Shown: positions 35,277 through 45,081 of the stretch, one piece after another
Numbering within the stretch: the stretch's first letter is position 1
Layout of the letters: each line of letters opens with the position of its first letter
NCBI GenBank assembly: GCA_910589655.1
Contig: CAJUTJ010000159.1
Span: 1-64,000, forward strand
DNA: 64,000 nt
From: an uncultured Acetatifactor sp.
GTDB taxonomy: Bacteria; Bacillota; Clostridia; Lachnospirales; Lachnospiraceae
Direction of reading: 5' to 3'
The notes under the pieces: generated by a model
Databases searched by the model: none
What the model saw: the letters and a program-made list of their open reading frames with translations, nothing else
What the model was told of the DNA's origin: nothing
Position numbers and translations under genes: made by a program

Positions 35277-36926
35277 TCAGTTAATCTGATAGAGCACCAT
35301 ATCTTCATCCCGGTTCCATTCCGTATAACCCGCTTCCCGGCATTTCACATCCACCTCACCGCCGGCCAGAACTGCAATATAGCGGCTTTGAAGTTCTCCG
35401 AAATGTTCCAGTATGTATTCTTTTTCACAGCAATTGATTCCAAAGCCTTCCGGAAGCGCATACAAAAGCTGCCACTTTACGTTCTTATACTCTTTGGAGA
35501 CATTTTCAAGGTCTTCCCCTGCACTCTGATCCCGGAACAGCCATATCACGGAATTTTCAAAGCTTGGCGTTTCTGCCATATTCAATGTCAATGTATCCGT
35601 CAATGTCTCCCGCCAGCTTTCTACCTGAGCCACCCTCTCTTCCCGGGCAAAAGGCACCTGATAGTCATAGGGATCTATTGCCATATAAGAATAAAAGTAC
35701 GCAAACGCCGCGCCTATCACCATCGCTTTCTTATAAAATTTAGTCTCCAATGTACTCACAATAAATATGCCTGCAGCCAGAAAAGTCAGCAGATGCTTGC
35801 TGCCCTCAGTCAGCTTATACATCAATAATAACGCAAACAACATGGCCACAAGACTGAACGCAAAATGGATTTCTATTGTCATCTGTTTTTTTAAGGCTCC
35901 GGAGCGTTCCCTTCCGCTTTCTCCGCCGCTTTCCACCTGCCTTCTCAGCCTGCCCAGAGAAATGCGGTCTTTTACACACTGACCCAGAAACACGACCAGC
36001 ATGATCAGATAACCCGCAAAAAATGCCCCCGAAGCCAGACCCGTGCGGAATCCCTGTACCACATGTGAGTTAAAAGCTGTTGCCATATAATACAGTTTAG
36101 ATGCCGTAAACCGGATTCCGCCCCACAGACCTTGTTCGAAAAATGCCTCCACCCAATCCGTAAAGAACAGAGGTGCAAAATATTCTGCCCCCAGATAATG
36201 CTTAATGGCTGCATACACTGCCAGAACAACAGCAAACACGGCTCCCGAACCGGCCAGTCCCTTCCATCCGCTTTTCTTCCACCACAGATAAGCCGGCAGC
36301 AGCATAAACAGCAGCGCATAGGGGCGCATCAATGTAAATAATCCGGAAAGCACAAAAAGAATCACTAATTTGACGGTTCTCTCCCGGTTCAGATAATTAA
36401 TGGCAAGACTGTAAAATATAATCAGGAGGCTGAAACAGATTACCTCCGGCATTGCCGACAGCATATATCTCACAAAAGGAGTATAAAGACAAAATAAGAG
36501 CGACGTAATCCCCAGCTGCTTCCATCCGGGCTTTACCAGCCACACGAACAAGAAGCAGGCGAGGGTCATCAGAAAAATATTACAGATAACAGGAGACATC
36601 ATATTCCAGCCAAACAATACTCCCCAGAAAATCCACGGAAATACCAATACCGGGCTCCATGCCGCAAAGGATAATTTCAGCGCATGGCTCTCGTTAAATC
36701 CAAAATAACCTTGGGGATATCCATAATTCACGATACCTTCTACCTGCTTAAAATAGAACAGCTCATCATTCCATTCGGAGCAAGGCAGGTAGACGTCACC
36801 GATACTCTTTCCCTGCATGGCACAGTACACCATGCAGCATACCACCGGCAGAAGCGCCAGCAATACGGCCTTGACCATAGTCAGATATCTTTTTTCCTGT
36901 TTCCACCAATTCTGAAATCTTTCCAT
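35277..36926 (-). CDS. Polytopic membrane protein, GT-C like
   Basis: A 549-residue protein with about eleven membrane segments and a C-terminal outside domain of about 140 residues. The first outside loop carries SEWNDELFYFK near residue 50, the acidic GT-C signature position. GGAAGG lies 8-10 bases before the ATG. It follows the GtrB-like GT2 after 46 bases, which fits a pair in which the GT2 makes the polyprenyl-phosphate sugar and this enzyme uses it outside. Confidence 0.68.
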   Translation of the reverse strand: MERFQNWWKQEKRYLTMVKAVLLALLPVVCCMVYCAMQGKSIGDVYLPCSEWNDELFYFKQVEGIVNYGYPQGYFGFNESHALKLSFAAWSPVLVFPWIFWGVLFGWNMMSPVICNIFLMTLACFLFVWLVKPGWKQLGITSLLFCLYTPFVRYMLSAMPEVICFSLLIIFYSLAINYLNRERTVKLVILFVLSGLFTLMRPYALLFMLLPAYLWWKKSGWKGLAGSGAVFAVVLAVYAAIKHYLGAEYFAPLFFTDWVEAFFEQGLWGGIRFTASKLYYMATAFNSHVVQGFRTGLASGAFFAGYLIMLVVFLGQCVKDRISLGRLRRQVESGGESGRERSGALKKQMTIEIHFAFSLVAMLFALLLMYKLTEGSKHLLTFLAAGIFIVSTLETKFYKKAMVIGAAFAYFYSYMAIDPYDYQVPFAREERVAQVESWRETLTDTLTLNMAETPSFENSVIWLFRDQSAGEDLENVSKEYKNVKWQLLYALPEGFGINCCEKEYILEHFGELQSRYIAVLAGGEVDVKCREAGYTEWNRDEDMVLYQIN

Positions 36927-36972
36927 CTAAACTTCCTTCCGGTTTCTATGAATCCTCTTGCCTCTGACTTGA

Positions 36973-37932
36973 TTATTCCCGATTCGTATGCCCCATGTTT
37001 CCTTGTACAAAGTTCAGCTTCTCTCTGATTACATATTGGGGGGAATTATTCAAACTGATATAGATACGCCCGATATATTCACCGATCAGACCCAGCATCA
37101 GCATAATCATACCTCCAAAAAACACAATTGCCGCCATGGTGGAGCTGAATCCCATGGGTACATTAGGGTTCACCAATCTCTTGATGATGGTGTAAATTCC
37201 GTACAAGAATCCCAATATTGCACAAAATCCCCCGAAGCATGTAGCAATCCGCAGCGGCTTAACGGAAAAGGCCGTAAAGCCATTAAACCAAAGCCCGAAC
37301 AGCTTTTTCAAGGTATAGCCGGAAACCCCTTCCTCACGATCCCTGTGGTTTACCACCACGTTGGTAATATTTCCCGTAGCCCGGAGCACCAATCCGATCA
37401 CGTAGGGATAAGAGTTTTCATACTGAATCATATCCTCCACTACAAACCGCTTCACCGCAAAGTAGCTGGATACATATAAATTGTCTGGTTTTTCCAGCAT
37501 GACACGAGCCATCAATTCGTTCACTTTGCTTCCCAAATTACGGAAGGCAGAATGATGCTTATGCTCATATTTGGCATAGACCGCGTCATAGCCTTCTTCC
37601 AGCTTATCAAGAAGCTTATCCACCTCATCGGCAGGCGTCTGCCCGTCATCGTCCAGACACACCACATAATCTCCGTCGGAGTGACGCAGCCCCGCCATCA
37701 ATGCCGCATGCTGTCCGAAATTCTTTGCAAATCCAATTCCAATAATATGGGAGTTTTCCCCGCACAATCTGCGTATGGTTCCCATGGTATTGTCGGGAGA
37801 ACAGTCATTGACCAGTATAATATCGTATTGATACTGTGTTAATGTCTTCATTTTTGCATCAATTTCCGCTGCCACATGAGCAATTGTATGCTCCGAACGG
37901 TAACAGGGAATCACAAAACTTATCTTTTTCAT
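36973..37932 (-). CDS. GtrB/ArnC-like polyprenyl-phosphate glycosyltransferase
   Basis: A 319-residue GT2 enzyme with two C-terminal membrane segments (about 228-255 and 265-290). Marks are SFVIPCYRSE, VNDCSPDN, CLDDDGQTP and the RDREEGVSGYT loop. This is the layout of GtrB and ArnC, which transfer a sugar from a nucleotide donor to undecaprenyl phosphate at the inner face. The ATG at 37932 has AAAGGA 8 bases upstream, better placed than the ATG three codons earlier. Confidence 0.88.
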   Translation of the reverse strand: MKKISFVIPCYRSEHTIAHVAAEIDAKMKTLTQYQYDIILVNDCSPDNTMGTIRRLCGENSHIIGIGFAKNFGQHAALMAGLRHSDGDYVVCLDDDGQTPADEVDKLLDKLEEGYDAVYAKYEHKHHSAFRNLGSKVNELMARVMLEKPDNLYVSSYFAVKRFVVEDMIQYENSYPYVIGLVLRATGNITNVVVNHRDREEGVSGYTLKKLFGLWFNGFTAFSVKPLRIATCFGGFCAILGFLYGIYTIIKRLVNPNVPMGFSSTMAAIVFFGGMIMLMLGLIGEYIGRIYISLNNSPQYVIREKLNFVQGNMGHTNRE

Positions 37933-38002
37933 CCGTTTCATCCTTTTATCTAACTCTTTGCGCTTATGTCGCCTATAATAAGTCGTCCATTCTTCATATC
38001 CT

Positions 38003-38530
38003 TCACTCTTTCAGACATGCCGCCATCCACACAATATCACGATATTCCCCATCTATGCAGACATCGTCCTTTAAAAGCCCTTCCCTCACAAACCCTGCCT
38101 TCTCATAACTGCGGACAGCCTGAAGATTGGATGCAAACGCACGCAGATAAACGCGATGAAGTCTCTCCTCTTGAAAACAATACTCCAGCATCAGCTTTGC
38201 CGCTGCCGTGCCGACTCCTCTCCCTCTGGCATCTTCCTCGCCGATAAATATACCATACTCCGCCTTGCAGTTCTTTCGGTCGATATCCCTGATATAGACG
38301 GAGCCGAGAGGTCTGTCCGAAACCGCATCACAGATAATCATCTGCACCACATGTCCTGTTTCCACCTGATTCCTGATCCAGCTCTCATGCCCTTCTCTGG
38401 TGAACGGCTCCTGATATATAAAGTTTTTCCGCACGGCATCCTTGTTCCGCCATGCCACAATCCGGTCCGTGTCCTCCGATGTCATAAGCCGCAGATAAAT
38501 CCCTGCTTTCTCATCCCTATATTGTCTCAT
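38003..38530 (-). CDS. GNAT acetyltransferase
   Basis: A 175-residue GNAT enzyme with a clear acetyl-CoA loop (EDARGRGVGTAAA) and the C-terminal NLQAVRSYEKAGF motif of the RimJ/SpeG/PseH group. In this setting it probably acetylates an amino sugar made by a neighbouring aminotransferase. The frame is open to 38584, but the added residues fall in a duplicated 43-bp repeat, so the ATG at 38530 is preferred although its ribosome site is weak. Confidence 0.78.
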   Translation of the reverse strand: MRQYRDEKAGIYLRLMTSEDTDRIVAWRNKDAVRKNFIYQEPFTREGHESWIRNQVETGHVVQMIICDAVSDRPLGSVYIRDIDRKNCKAEYGIFIGEEDARGRGVGTAAAKLMLEYCFQEERLHRVYLRAFASNLQAVRSYEKAGFVREGLLKDDVCIDGEYRDIVWMAACLKE

Positions 38531-38560
38531 CTTTATACCAATCCGTGCGCTGAAAGAGGG

Positions 38561-38690
38561 GTATTTACACACCCTCTTGCGCACTCAAACCAATAGTTGA
38601 ATATATTTTTTTTATTAACCTTAGCCAATCTACGCGTTTAAAAAGAAGTGTTTGCACACTCTCTTGTGCACTCTAATCAATAGTTGAATA
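38561..38690. repeat. 43-bp direct repeat pair
   Basis: 38561-38603 and 38648-38690 match at 37 of 43 positions without gaps, and most differences are transitions. Each includes CTCTTGYGCACTC and CAATAGTTGAATA. They lie between the aminotransferase and the GNAT gene. Confidence 0.8.
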
Positions 38691-38739
38691 CGCATTTTAA
38701 TCAATCGCGCAGACATTCCGCCAGCGGCGGCATAAACAA

Positions 38740-39873
38740 TTAATGCATTGATACAAGGCCGGAGGAATCGCGTCTCCAGCCGTTACACAGCGCAATCACT
38801 CTGGAAACTTCCTCTTCCCTCATTTCAGGGAATAAGGGCAGTGTCACACAGTGTTCTGCCAAATACTCCGCATTGGGACAGTCCCCCTTCCCATATCCAA
38901 GATTCTCATATGCTTTCTGTAAATGGCAAGGTACGGGATAATGCATATTGCACTCCACATCCGCCTCCGCCATATATTTTATAAATTCCTCCCTGTCCTC
39001 CACCGTAACTACAAACAAATGGAAGACCGGTTCCGTATTCTCAGGATGCTTCTGCATGGTAATTAAAGGATTGCTGATCTCCCTTAAATACCGCCTGCCG
39101 ATTTCCTGTCTTTGGGAAGTCCAACGGGGCAGATATTTTAAACTGACGCTCAGTACCGCCCCTTGAATTCCCTCCAAACGATAATTGTACCCCACTTCAT
39201 CATGATAATATCTCACATCACAGCCTTGATTTTTCAGCCTGTCCATATGTTTATAATACTCTTCTTTGTCACAGGTAACGCTTCCTCCCTCTCCAAAAGC
39301 ATAGAGATTCTTTCCGGGATAAAAGCTAAAGCAGCCCAGCTCCCCCAAGGAACCCACGTTTCTGCCCTCAAACTTCGCGCCGTGGGCCTGTGCACAATCT
39401 TCCACCACAAACAATCCGTGCCTGTCCGCTATTTCCCGCACTGCCGCATAGTCAAAGGGCTGCCCATATAGATGGACTCCGATGATCCCCTTGGTCTTCG
39501 GTGTAATCTTTGCTTCCAGCGCCTCAGGGTCTATTTCCCAAGTGTCGGCGGTACAGTCCGCAAATACGGGCACCGCGCCGGTGTAGGTCACACCCCATGC
39601 CGTAGCAATATAAGTGTTCGCAGGCACAATCACTTCATCTCCGGGTCCTACCCCCAGCGCCAGCATGGCAAGATGTAATGCAGAAGTACCGTTATTCACG
39701 CCGCTGGCATATTTCGTCCCCACATAAGAGGCAAATTCTTCGTCAAAGCGATCCGCATATTTGCCGCCGGAAAATGCCGTTTCCTTACATACCGACTCAA
39801 TAGCTTCCTGATATTCCCTTTTATGGGCCTCATAATCTCTGGAAAGGTCAATTCTCTTAATATGTCCGCTCAT
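38740..39873 (-). CDS. Sugar aminotransferase, DegT/DnrJ/EryC1/StrS family
   Basis: A 377-residue PLP-dependent enzyme that transfers an amino group to a nucleotide-linked keto sugar. Lys188 (FYPGKNLYAFGEGG) forms the internal aldimine and Asp159 (VVEDCAQAHG) binds the cofactor ring. The type resembles 3-aminotransferases such as FdtB/QdtB more than PseC. GGAGGG lies 6 bases before the ATG at 39873; the longer frame runs into the tandem array. A GNAT gene follows, as expected for an N-acetylated amino sugar. Confidence 0.88.
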   Translation of the reverse strand: MSGHIKRIDLSRDYEAHKREYQEAIESVCKETAFSGGKYADRFDEEFASYVGTKYASGVNNGTSALHLAMLALGVGPGDEVIVPANTYIATAWGVTYTGAVPVFADCTADTWEIDPEALEAKITPKTKGIIGVHLYGQPFDYAAVREIADRHGLFVVEDCAQAHGAKFEGRNVGSLGELGCFSFYPGKNLYAFGEGGSVTCDKEEYYKHMDRLKNQGCDVRYYHDEVGYNYRLEGIQGAVLSVSLKYLPRWTSQRQEIGRRYLREISNPLITMQKHPENTEPVFHLFVVTVEDREEFIKYMAEADVECNMHYPVPCHLQKAYENLGYGKGDCPNAEYLAEHCVTLPLFPEMREEEVSRVIALCNGWRRDSSGLVSMH

Positions 39874-39916
39874 TATTATCCCTCCACACCTTTCGTTCCC
39901 GGCTGTCATCCTCAAA

Positions 39917-40093
39917 CAGCCGGTATCCTCTGCTATTCCGGCCGTTCTTTCCCAGACAGCCGGCATCCTCTGCTATTCCGGCCGTTCTTTCCCAGACAGC
40001 CGGTATCCTCTGCTATTCCGGCCGTTCTTTCCCAGACAGCCGGCATCCTCTGCTATTCCGGCCATTCTTTCCCAGACAGCCGGCATCCTCTGT
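39917..40093. repeat. Tandem array, 40-bp unit
   Basis: Four full units start at 39917, 39957, 39997 and 40037, and a partial fifth at 40077. Units begin CAGCCGGTATCCTCTGC and differ at only a few positions. There are no spacers. The array lies in the 334-base gap between the GT2 gene ending at 40208 and the aminotransferase, within the presumed transcript. Confidence 0.93.
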
Positions 40094-40207
40094 TTTGGTC
40101 ATCGCCGCATTGTCGTTAGTAAAACTCCCCGCCTCTGTCCACACGGTTTTTCCGCTCTCTATATCAGCAAGCTCTTTCGCCGACGCCATCAAACCACATA
40201 ATAATCC

Positions 40208-40933
40208 CTAAATATTTTTCTTAATATAAAATTCCCGGAACAATCTCGCAATCTGCACCAGATAATTACATATGGTCTTAAAAACTTTTACGGTAGTATT
40301 ATAGTCCTCCTGCCACTCCACAGGGTAGTCCAATATATTAACCCCGCGTTTTTCCGCCCGGAGCAGAAATTCTATCATATAAAACCAACCGTTGTCCTGA
40401 CTGCTGCCTTCCACCAGAGAAATCGCCGTCTCCCTGCGGACAAAGGTAAATCCACAGATGGCATCGGTGGACTTCATCCGCAAAAACAGTTTCAGCAATA
40501 TCAACAAGCCCTGTGACGTAATCTTACGATACCATTTTCTGCCTTTTGTATCCGACTCCTTGGCAAATCGGCTCCCGTTAATATATGCCACTTCGGGGCG
40601 GTTTTTAAAAATATGGACAGCCTCACCCAAATGCTTGATATTGGTGGATAAATCAATATCCATATAGCCCACCACCTGCCCCCGGCTTAACTCTACACCT
40701 TTTCGGAAAGCTGCCCCCACCCCTCGGGTGCCGATACGCTCATATTTGACACGATCGTACTTTTTACATAGGGAACGGGCAATTTGCGGCGTTTCATCCT
40801 CCGATCCGTTATCCACAATAATGATCTCATAATCCGTAAAAGAAATATTTGCCAAATATTCTACCGTTCTGGTAATGCCGCTTTCCAGCCGCAGCCGTTC
40901 GTTTAACACGGGAAATATAATCGTCAGTATCAT
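40208..40933 (-). CDS. Family 2 glycosyltransferase (DPM1-like)
   Basis: A 241-residue GT2 enzyme resembling dolichol-phosphate sugar synthases: IFPVLNE, IIVDNGSEDET, MDIDLST and the NGSRF motif. There is no full membrane domain, only a hydrophobic stretch near 150. Its ATG overlaps the stop of the upstream GT2 (ATGA), and it has no good ribosome site of its own, so translation depends on coupling. It probably makes a polyprenyl-phosphate sugar. Confidence 0.85.
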   Translation of the reverse strand: MILTIIFPVLNERLRLESGITRTVEYLANISFTDYEIIIVDNGSEDETPQIARSLCKKYDRVKYERIGTRGVGAAFRKGVELSRGQVVGYMDIDLSTNIKHLGEAVHIFKNRPEVAYINGSRFAKESDTKGRKWYRKITSQGLLILLKLFLRMKSTDAICGFTFVRRETAISLVEGSSQDNGWFYMIEFLLRAEKRGVNILDYPVEWQEDYNTTVKVFKTICNYLVQIARLFREFYIKKNI

Positions 40934-41880
40934 TGTGTCAACTTTTCAACTCCTTCTATTACATATCGCTGCTTCTTAAAGCCCATATTCAGCAACACGG
41001 ACAAATACTTTAAGATCAACGTCAGCATCACGGATATCATAAAGAATCCGAAGGCCATCAATGCCATAATGGAAAGCCAGCCTTCCACCGGGCGCACCTT
41101 GCTGAAAATGGACCAAATCAAATACATAAACATAATGACCAGCGCCCCCAGCAATACCGCGCTGACCGCCATGGAAAGCTTCTCCAATACATTGGTGAAA
41201 ATAATAATAGTGTCCGCCGCCAGCGTGCTTCTGTTCCCCCTCTCTTCCCTGTTCCGGCTCCTTCCCGCCGTATCCGCCTTATTATCATACACCACCGTAT
41301 CCGTTTTCAAACCGCAATTCATATACATGGCCTTACGGTAGGGCACATAAGTGTTCATCTGATTGACCCTGTTCACAGCCCGTCTGGAAACCACACGGAA
41401 ACGCTCCTGCCGAATCTTCGCCTTATATCTGCTGCCCCAGTTATATACCAAATAAAACAGTTTGGAAGTAAATGAAATACCATATTTAGGGGCTGCCGCC
41501 ACCACGTCATAGCCTTGGAGCGCCCTATGATACACTTCCATAATCAACGAAGGATCAAAATCCATTCTGCAGCTGTCAAATTCCAGCAGGAAATCACCCA
41601 CCGCCAAATCACAGCCTGCGTTCATAGCGCACTCCACCCCCTGATAATAGCTGAGGTTGACCAGACTGACAACAGGATGATAACTGCTTTCCGCCAGAAA
41701 TTCCTTTACCTTTTCTATGGTGCCGTCCACACATCCGTCATTGACACACACCACCTCATACTTTTCAAAGTTCTCCTGAATCACCTTACACGTCTTCTCC
41801 AGAAAGCCTTTGACAGTATCTTCCTCATTATGCAGATATACCACACACGAAATAAAATTTTTCTCTTTATTCTGCACCAT
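40930..41880 (-). CDS. Family 2 glycosyltransferase with C-terminal membrane helices
   Basis: A 316-residue enzyme: CVVYLHNEEDT, VCVNDGCVDGT and LEFDSC in place of the usual DxD near residue 98, then two membrane segments at about 230-260 and 270-295. TAGGAG lies 6 bases before the ATG. It resembles membrane-bound polyprenyl-phosphate glycosyltransferases. The FDS in the metal site is a departure from the family and may change activity. Confidence 0.8.
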   Translation of the reverse strand: MVQNKEKNFISCVVYLHNEEDTVKGFLEKTCKVIQENFEKYEVVCVNDGCVDGTIEKVKEFLAESSYHPVVSLVNLSYYQGVECAMNAGCDLAVGDFLLEFDSCRMDFDPSLIMEVYHRALQGYDVVAAAPKYGISFTSKLFYLVYNWGSRYKAKIRQERFRVVSRRAVNRVNQMNTYVPYRKAMYMNCGLKTDTVVYDNKADTAGRSRNREERGNRSTLAADTIIIFTNVLEKLSMAVSAVLLGALVIMFMYLIWSIFSKVRPVEGWLSIMALMAFGFFMISVMLTLILKYLSVLLNMGFKKQRYVIEGVEKLTQ

Positions 41881-42043
41881 TCTTACTCCTATTCCGGTTC
41901 TCTGTATTCCAGCCCCGTCCCTTTTATCCCGTTTTATTCCATTGCCTCCCTGCGGTGATTTGTCCTGCCATTTCTACCGGCCAAATCGCACCGGCTCGTC
42001 CAAGTTTCCTTCCCGGCATCCCCATTTGAAGACTATTTTTTAT

Positions 42044-43171
42044 TTAATCCAGAAACGGATCCAAATCATAAACAGTATTGATTTTACCGGACAGGACGCT
42101 GAGAAAGACCGGCTCCTGTGACAAATATTTTATAACCGTAGGTCTGGAGTCGTCAATTTCGGAAGCCTTTAAAATAGGCTTCATGGAAAACAGTGATTTC
42201 TCATAACGAAATCCATACTCGTCTCTCACATATTTGTGTGCAAGAGCTGACATGTATTCCCACGCACTCTTTGGTTTATTCGTACAATCATTACAGTTCC
42301 CAAGCCATCTGTCGCTGCAGCTTCCGCCCGGAATGCATGGGAAGTCAGGAACTGCAGAGTAGCTTGTCTTATGGGGCGTGAACGTGACGGAAGTCAGGGA
42401 GTGATAACCTGTCTTCCCAAAGGGCATAATGGAGAAAAAGGGACCGTCCATCACCGTAAGCCCGATATCCTTCAGACGTTCCTCCACTTGACAAAGTATA
42501 ATCTCACAAAGCTCATACTTAATCTTAAAGGGCTCCGTCTCCACCCCTTCCACACAGTTTAACACCTGATTTACGGAAGCGTAAGTAGCATTGAGCACAA
42601 AAGGCGCCTGATACATCTCTTCCCGGCCGTCATGCACCGCCACAATTTCATAGCGGTCTGACTGCCTGACAATGCGCTGTATCTCTCTATTGTAGCAAAG
42701 CTCCACATGGGGATACTTTTTCAGCTCCTCCAAAAAAAAGTCCCTTAAAATATGCGCGTCATACGTATATTCTTTCGTCAAAAAAGCGCCGTCACAGCTT
42801 CCTTCCTTAAAATATCTGTCCACGGACAAAGGCTCACAGGGAATATCCGCATCCTTACAGAACTTTTGGAACTCCGCCGCATCCGTCCATGAAAAATGCT
42901 TTGAGGTGGCGTACACCTGTTGAAAATCAAACAAAATGCAGAAATCATAATCCTCCACAAAGCGCTTGAAATAGCCTGCCGACTTCATTGCCGTAGCAAG
43001 GGAGCGAGGGTAATGATACCCCATATGCACTCTCGCCTGATTGATATACGTGGCTCGTCCAAAAGACTCTCCGCCGATCTCCAGCACCTTTACCTGCTGC
43101 CCCTTCTTTGCACAGTACAGCGCAGCATACAGCCCGTAAAGCCCTGCGCCGATTATCAATTTATCCGTCAT
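42044..43171 (-). CDS. FAD-dependent oxidoreductase (DAO type)
   Basis: From MTDKLIIGAG the product has 375 residues. The N-terminal GAGLYGLYAA and the following acidic residue bind FAD, and the rest follows the D-amino acid oxidase-like fold. It resembles flavin enzymes found in surface-glycan clusters. The substrate is not known and could be a nucleotide sugar or an amino group on a sugar. The chosen ATG has GAGAGGAAAG upstream; the longer frame to 43321 has no family sequence. Confidence 0.75.
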   Translation of the reverse strand: MTDKLIIGAGLYGLYAALYCAKKGQQVKVLEIGGESFGRATYINQARVHMGYHYPRSLATAMKSAGYFKRFVEDYDFCILFDFQQVYATSKHFSWTDAAEFQKFCKDADIPCEPLSVDRYFKEGSCDGAFLTKEYTYDAHILRDFFLEELKKYPHVELCYNREIQRIVRQSDRYEIVAVHDGREEMYQAPFVLNATYASVNQVLNCVEGVETEPFKIKYELCEIILCQVEERLKDIGLTVMDGPFFSIMPFGKTGYHSLTSVTFTPHKTSYSAVPDFPCIPGGSCSDRWLGNCNDCTNKPKSAWEYMSALAHKYVRDEYGFRYEKSLFSMKPILKASEIDDSRPTVIKYLSQEPVFLSVLSGKINTVYDLDPFLD

Positions 43172-43327
43172 CTTTCCTCTCATTCTGCCATCACCCGAAA
43201 GCGGCTTCCCTGTCAATTCTCCACAAAAAACAATACATTGGAGCGTTCTTCCAAACCGGAATTCCCGGCTCCCCCCATTTGCCTCATAACCCACATAAAT
43301 AATACAAAAAAACCGAAACACTCCGTA

Positions 43328-45058
43328 TTACGTTTTTTCTCCGTCCCCACATCCGGTTCCAAGCAATATAAAAGGAAACGCAATCATCATAGGATATATA
43401 TAGCGGAGCTGAACCGCGGGACCCAGCAGCAAGGTACCATAATATCCCAACACCAACGCCAGCGGAAGACATTTCGCAAACTCCCTCTTAATCACCAGCC
43501 AGCCAAACAACGCCAAATAGAGCCATACCCATATCCCCGGCATAAAAAAGTACCGCAGCACGGGAATTTTCAAGTATGCGTTTTCATCCGCCCACCGCTC
43601 CATTTTCTCATGCAGCCAATCCCATTTAGAGTCCTTGTATATCCCGTAATTAGCAAAAACTTCCTCATTCCAATGAGTCTGCACATACCCCATTCCGCTT
43701 ATGTCTGAATCCACATTCACATAAGCATGGGTCACATCCCCCGGATACAGATAGCCTGCATCCACCGCCAACGCCGCATTCAGGAAATCCCCCGGATACC
43801 TTGCCAGCAGTCCCAGATATACGGCGGCAAATTCTTTCAGCCGGTATCTTACCACATAAGTATTCGTATGTCTTTTTACCGGATCGGAAATCACAGGATC
43901 ATATTTCTTATAGCCCTCATCCAAAATAAAGTCTTGGATCAATGATTTTTCCACTTCATCCATGGTATTATCATCCTCGGGCAGGATACCGACTCCGCCA
44001 TGGTAAAGCATACAACGTGCCAGCTGCTGTATGGGCATACTCAGCATCTCCCTTTTATCGCCTTGCTGAGCGTCCGTTGCCCGGAAAATAACGGCCAGAA
44101 CGATATTCCCCGCCAAAAAACCGGCAGCCGCCAACAGAAATATCCTTCCAAACCGCTTTCTGTCTCTTTTCCCCAAAAGCGCCGTCAATGCCGAAAACGC
44201 CAGAAATACCAAAAATGCATATTTCCCGTTCGTCCGGAACAATATCATGCATACGGCAGAACCCAAGAACAGCAGCTCTTTCCATGTTACTTTCTTTTCT
44301 TCCCCGGATTTATATGTTAACTCATAAACCGATAAAATCAAAAGCAGGAAGAAGGCGCTGAACACCGTGTCTTTTGTGACAGTTATACCCATATACACGT
44401 TAAAAGGGAAAAACATCGCTGACATGAGCAATACAACAAGCCATGGCAGCTTTGCTCCGCGCTTATATATGCGCCAAATGCCAAACGCAAAAACTGCGGC
44501 CAACAGCAGCAGCTGCACCAAGGCATAGAATCCGATTCCCGCGTTTGTGCTGCCAAATACGTTGTCTCCGAAGGACATTGCCCCTTTCATCAATAAGGTA
44601 TGGGCAATGGGATGATGATCAATGTAAGAGTTCTCCGCTATCTGCCCTATCTGTGTCGGGCAATCATAGGAGCAGATTGCCGGATAATATGCCAAATATC
44701 CGGGCAGCCATCCCAGCGCCAGTAAAAGGAAGCTTCCCCAAAACACAACGCCTCCGGTAAGACTTTGCCGATTACCCCTTATTTTACCCCAAGTATTCTG
44801 ACGGGCCACACCGGCTTTTCCTGAACACATTTGCTGACGGGCCGCCAGCAGATAAAGTACGGCACACAGCCCCATCCCCAAAAGCCCCCCGGCAAGCAGG
44901 CTGGACAGCAAAGTCCGAAATACATATCCGCCCGTCCACAAAATATTTCCCTCCGCTGCCAGCTCTCTCCCCGTCAGCCAGAAAAAGACAAACAGAAATC
45001 CCATCACAAGGAATATCGCATATGCAATTGGTTTCCGCAAAAGCCTGTCCTGCCCCAT
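43328..45058 (-). CDS. Polytopic membrane protein, DUF6020-like
   Basis: A 576-residue protein with about 12 membrane segments. The loop LAYYPAICSYDCPTQ, about residue 125, resembles the conserved YYPG..SYD region I associate with DUF6020 membrane proteins, a GT-C-like group. HHPIAHTLL follows. It lies 23 bases after the GT2 at 45082 in the minus direction. It is probably an extracytoplasmic glycosyltransferase that uses the sugar lipid made by that GT2. Confidence 0.68.
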   Translation of the reverse strand: MGQDRLLRKPIAYAIFLVMGFLFVFFWLTGRELAAEGNILWTGGYVFRTLLSSLLAGGLLGMGLCAVLYLLAARQQMCSGKAGVARQNTWGKIRGNRQSLTGGVVFWGSFLLLALGWLPGYLAYYPAICSYDCPTQIGQIAENSYIDHHPIAHTLLMKGAMSFGDNVFGSTNAGIGFYALVQLLLLAAVFAFGIWRIYKRGAKLPWLVVLLMSAMFFPFNVYMGITVTKDTVFSAFFLLLILSVYELTYKSGEEKKVTWKELLFLGSAVCMILFRTNGKYAFLVFLAFSALTALLGKRDRKRFGRIFLLAAAGFLAGNIVLAVIFRATDAQQGDKREMLSMPIQQLARCMLYHGGVGILPEDDNTMDEVEKSLIQDFILDEGYKKYDPVISDPVKRHTNTYVVRYRLKEFAAVYLGLLARYPGDFLNAALAVDAGYLYPGDVTHAYVNVDSDISGMGYVQTHWNEEVFANYGIYKDSKWDWLHEKMERWADENAYLKIPVLRYFFMPGIWVWLYLALFGWLVIKREFAKCLPLALVLGYYGTLLLGPAVQLRYIYPMMIAFPFILLGTGCGDGEKT

Positions 45059-45081
45059 ATCGAAACTATCTGATTTCTCCT

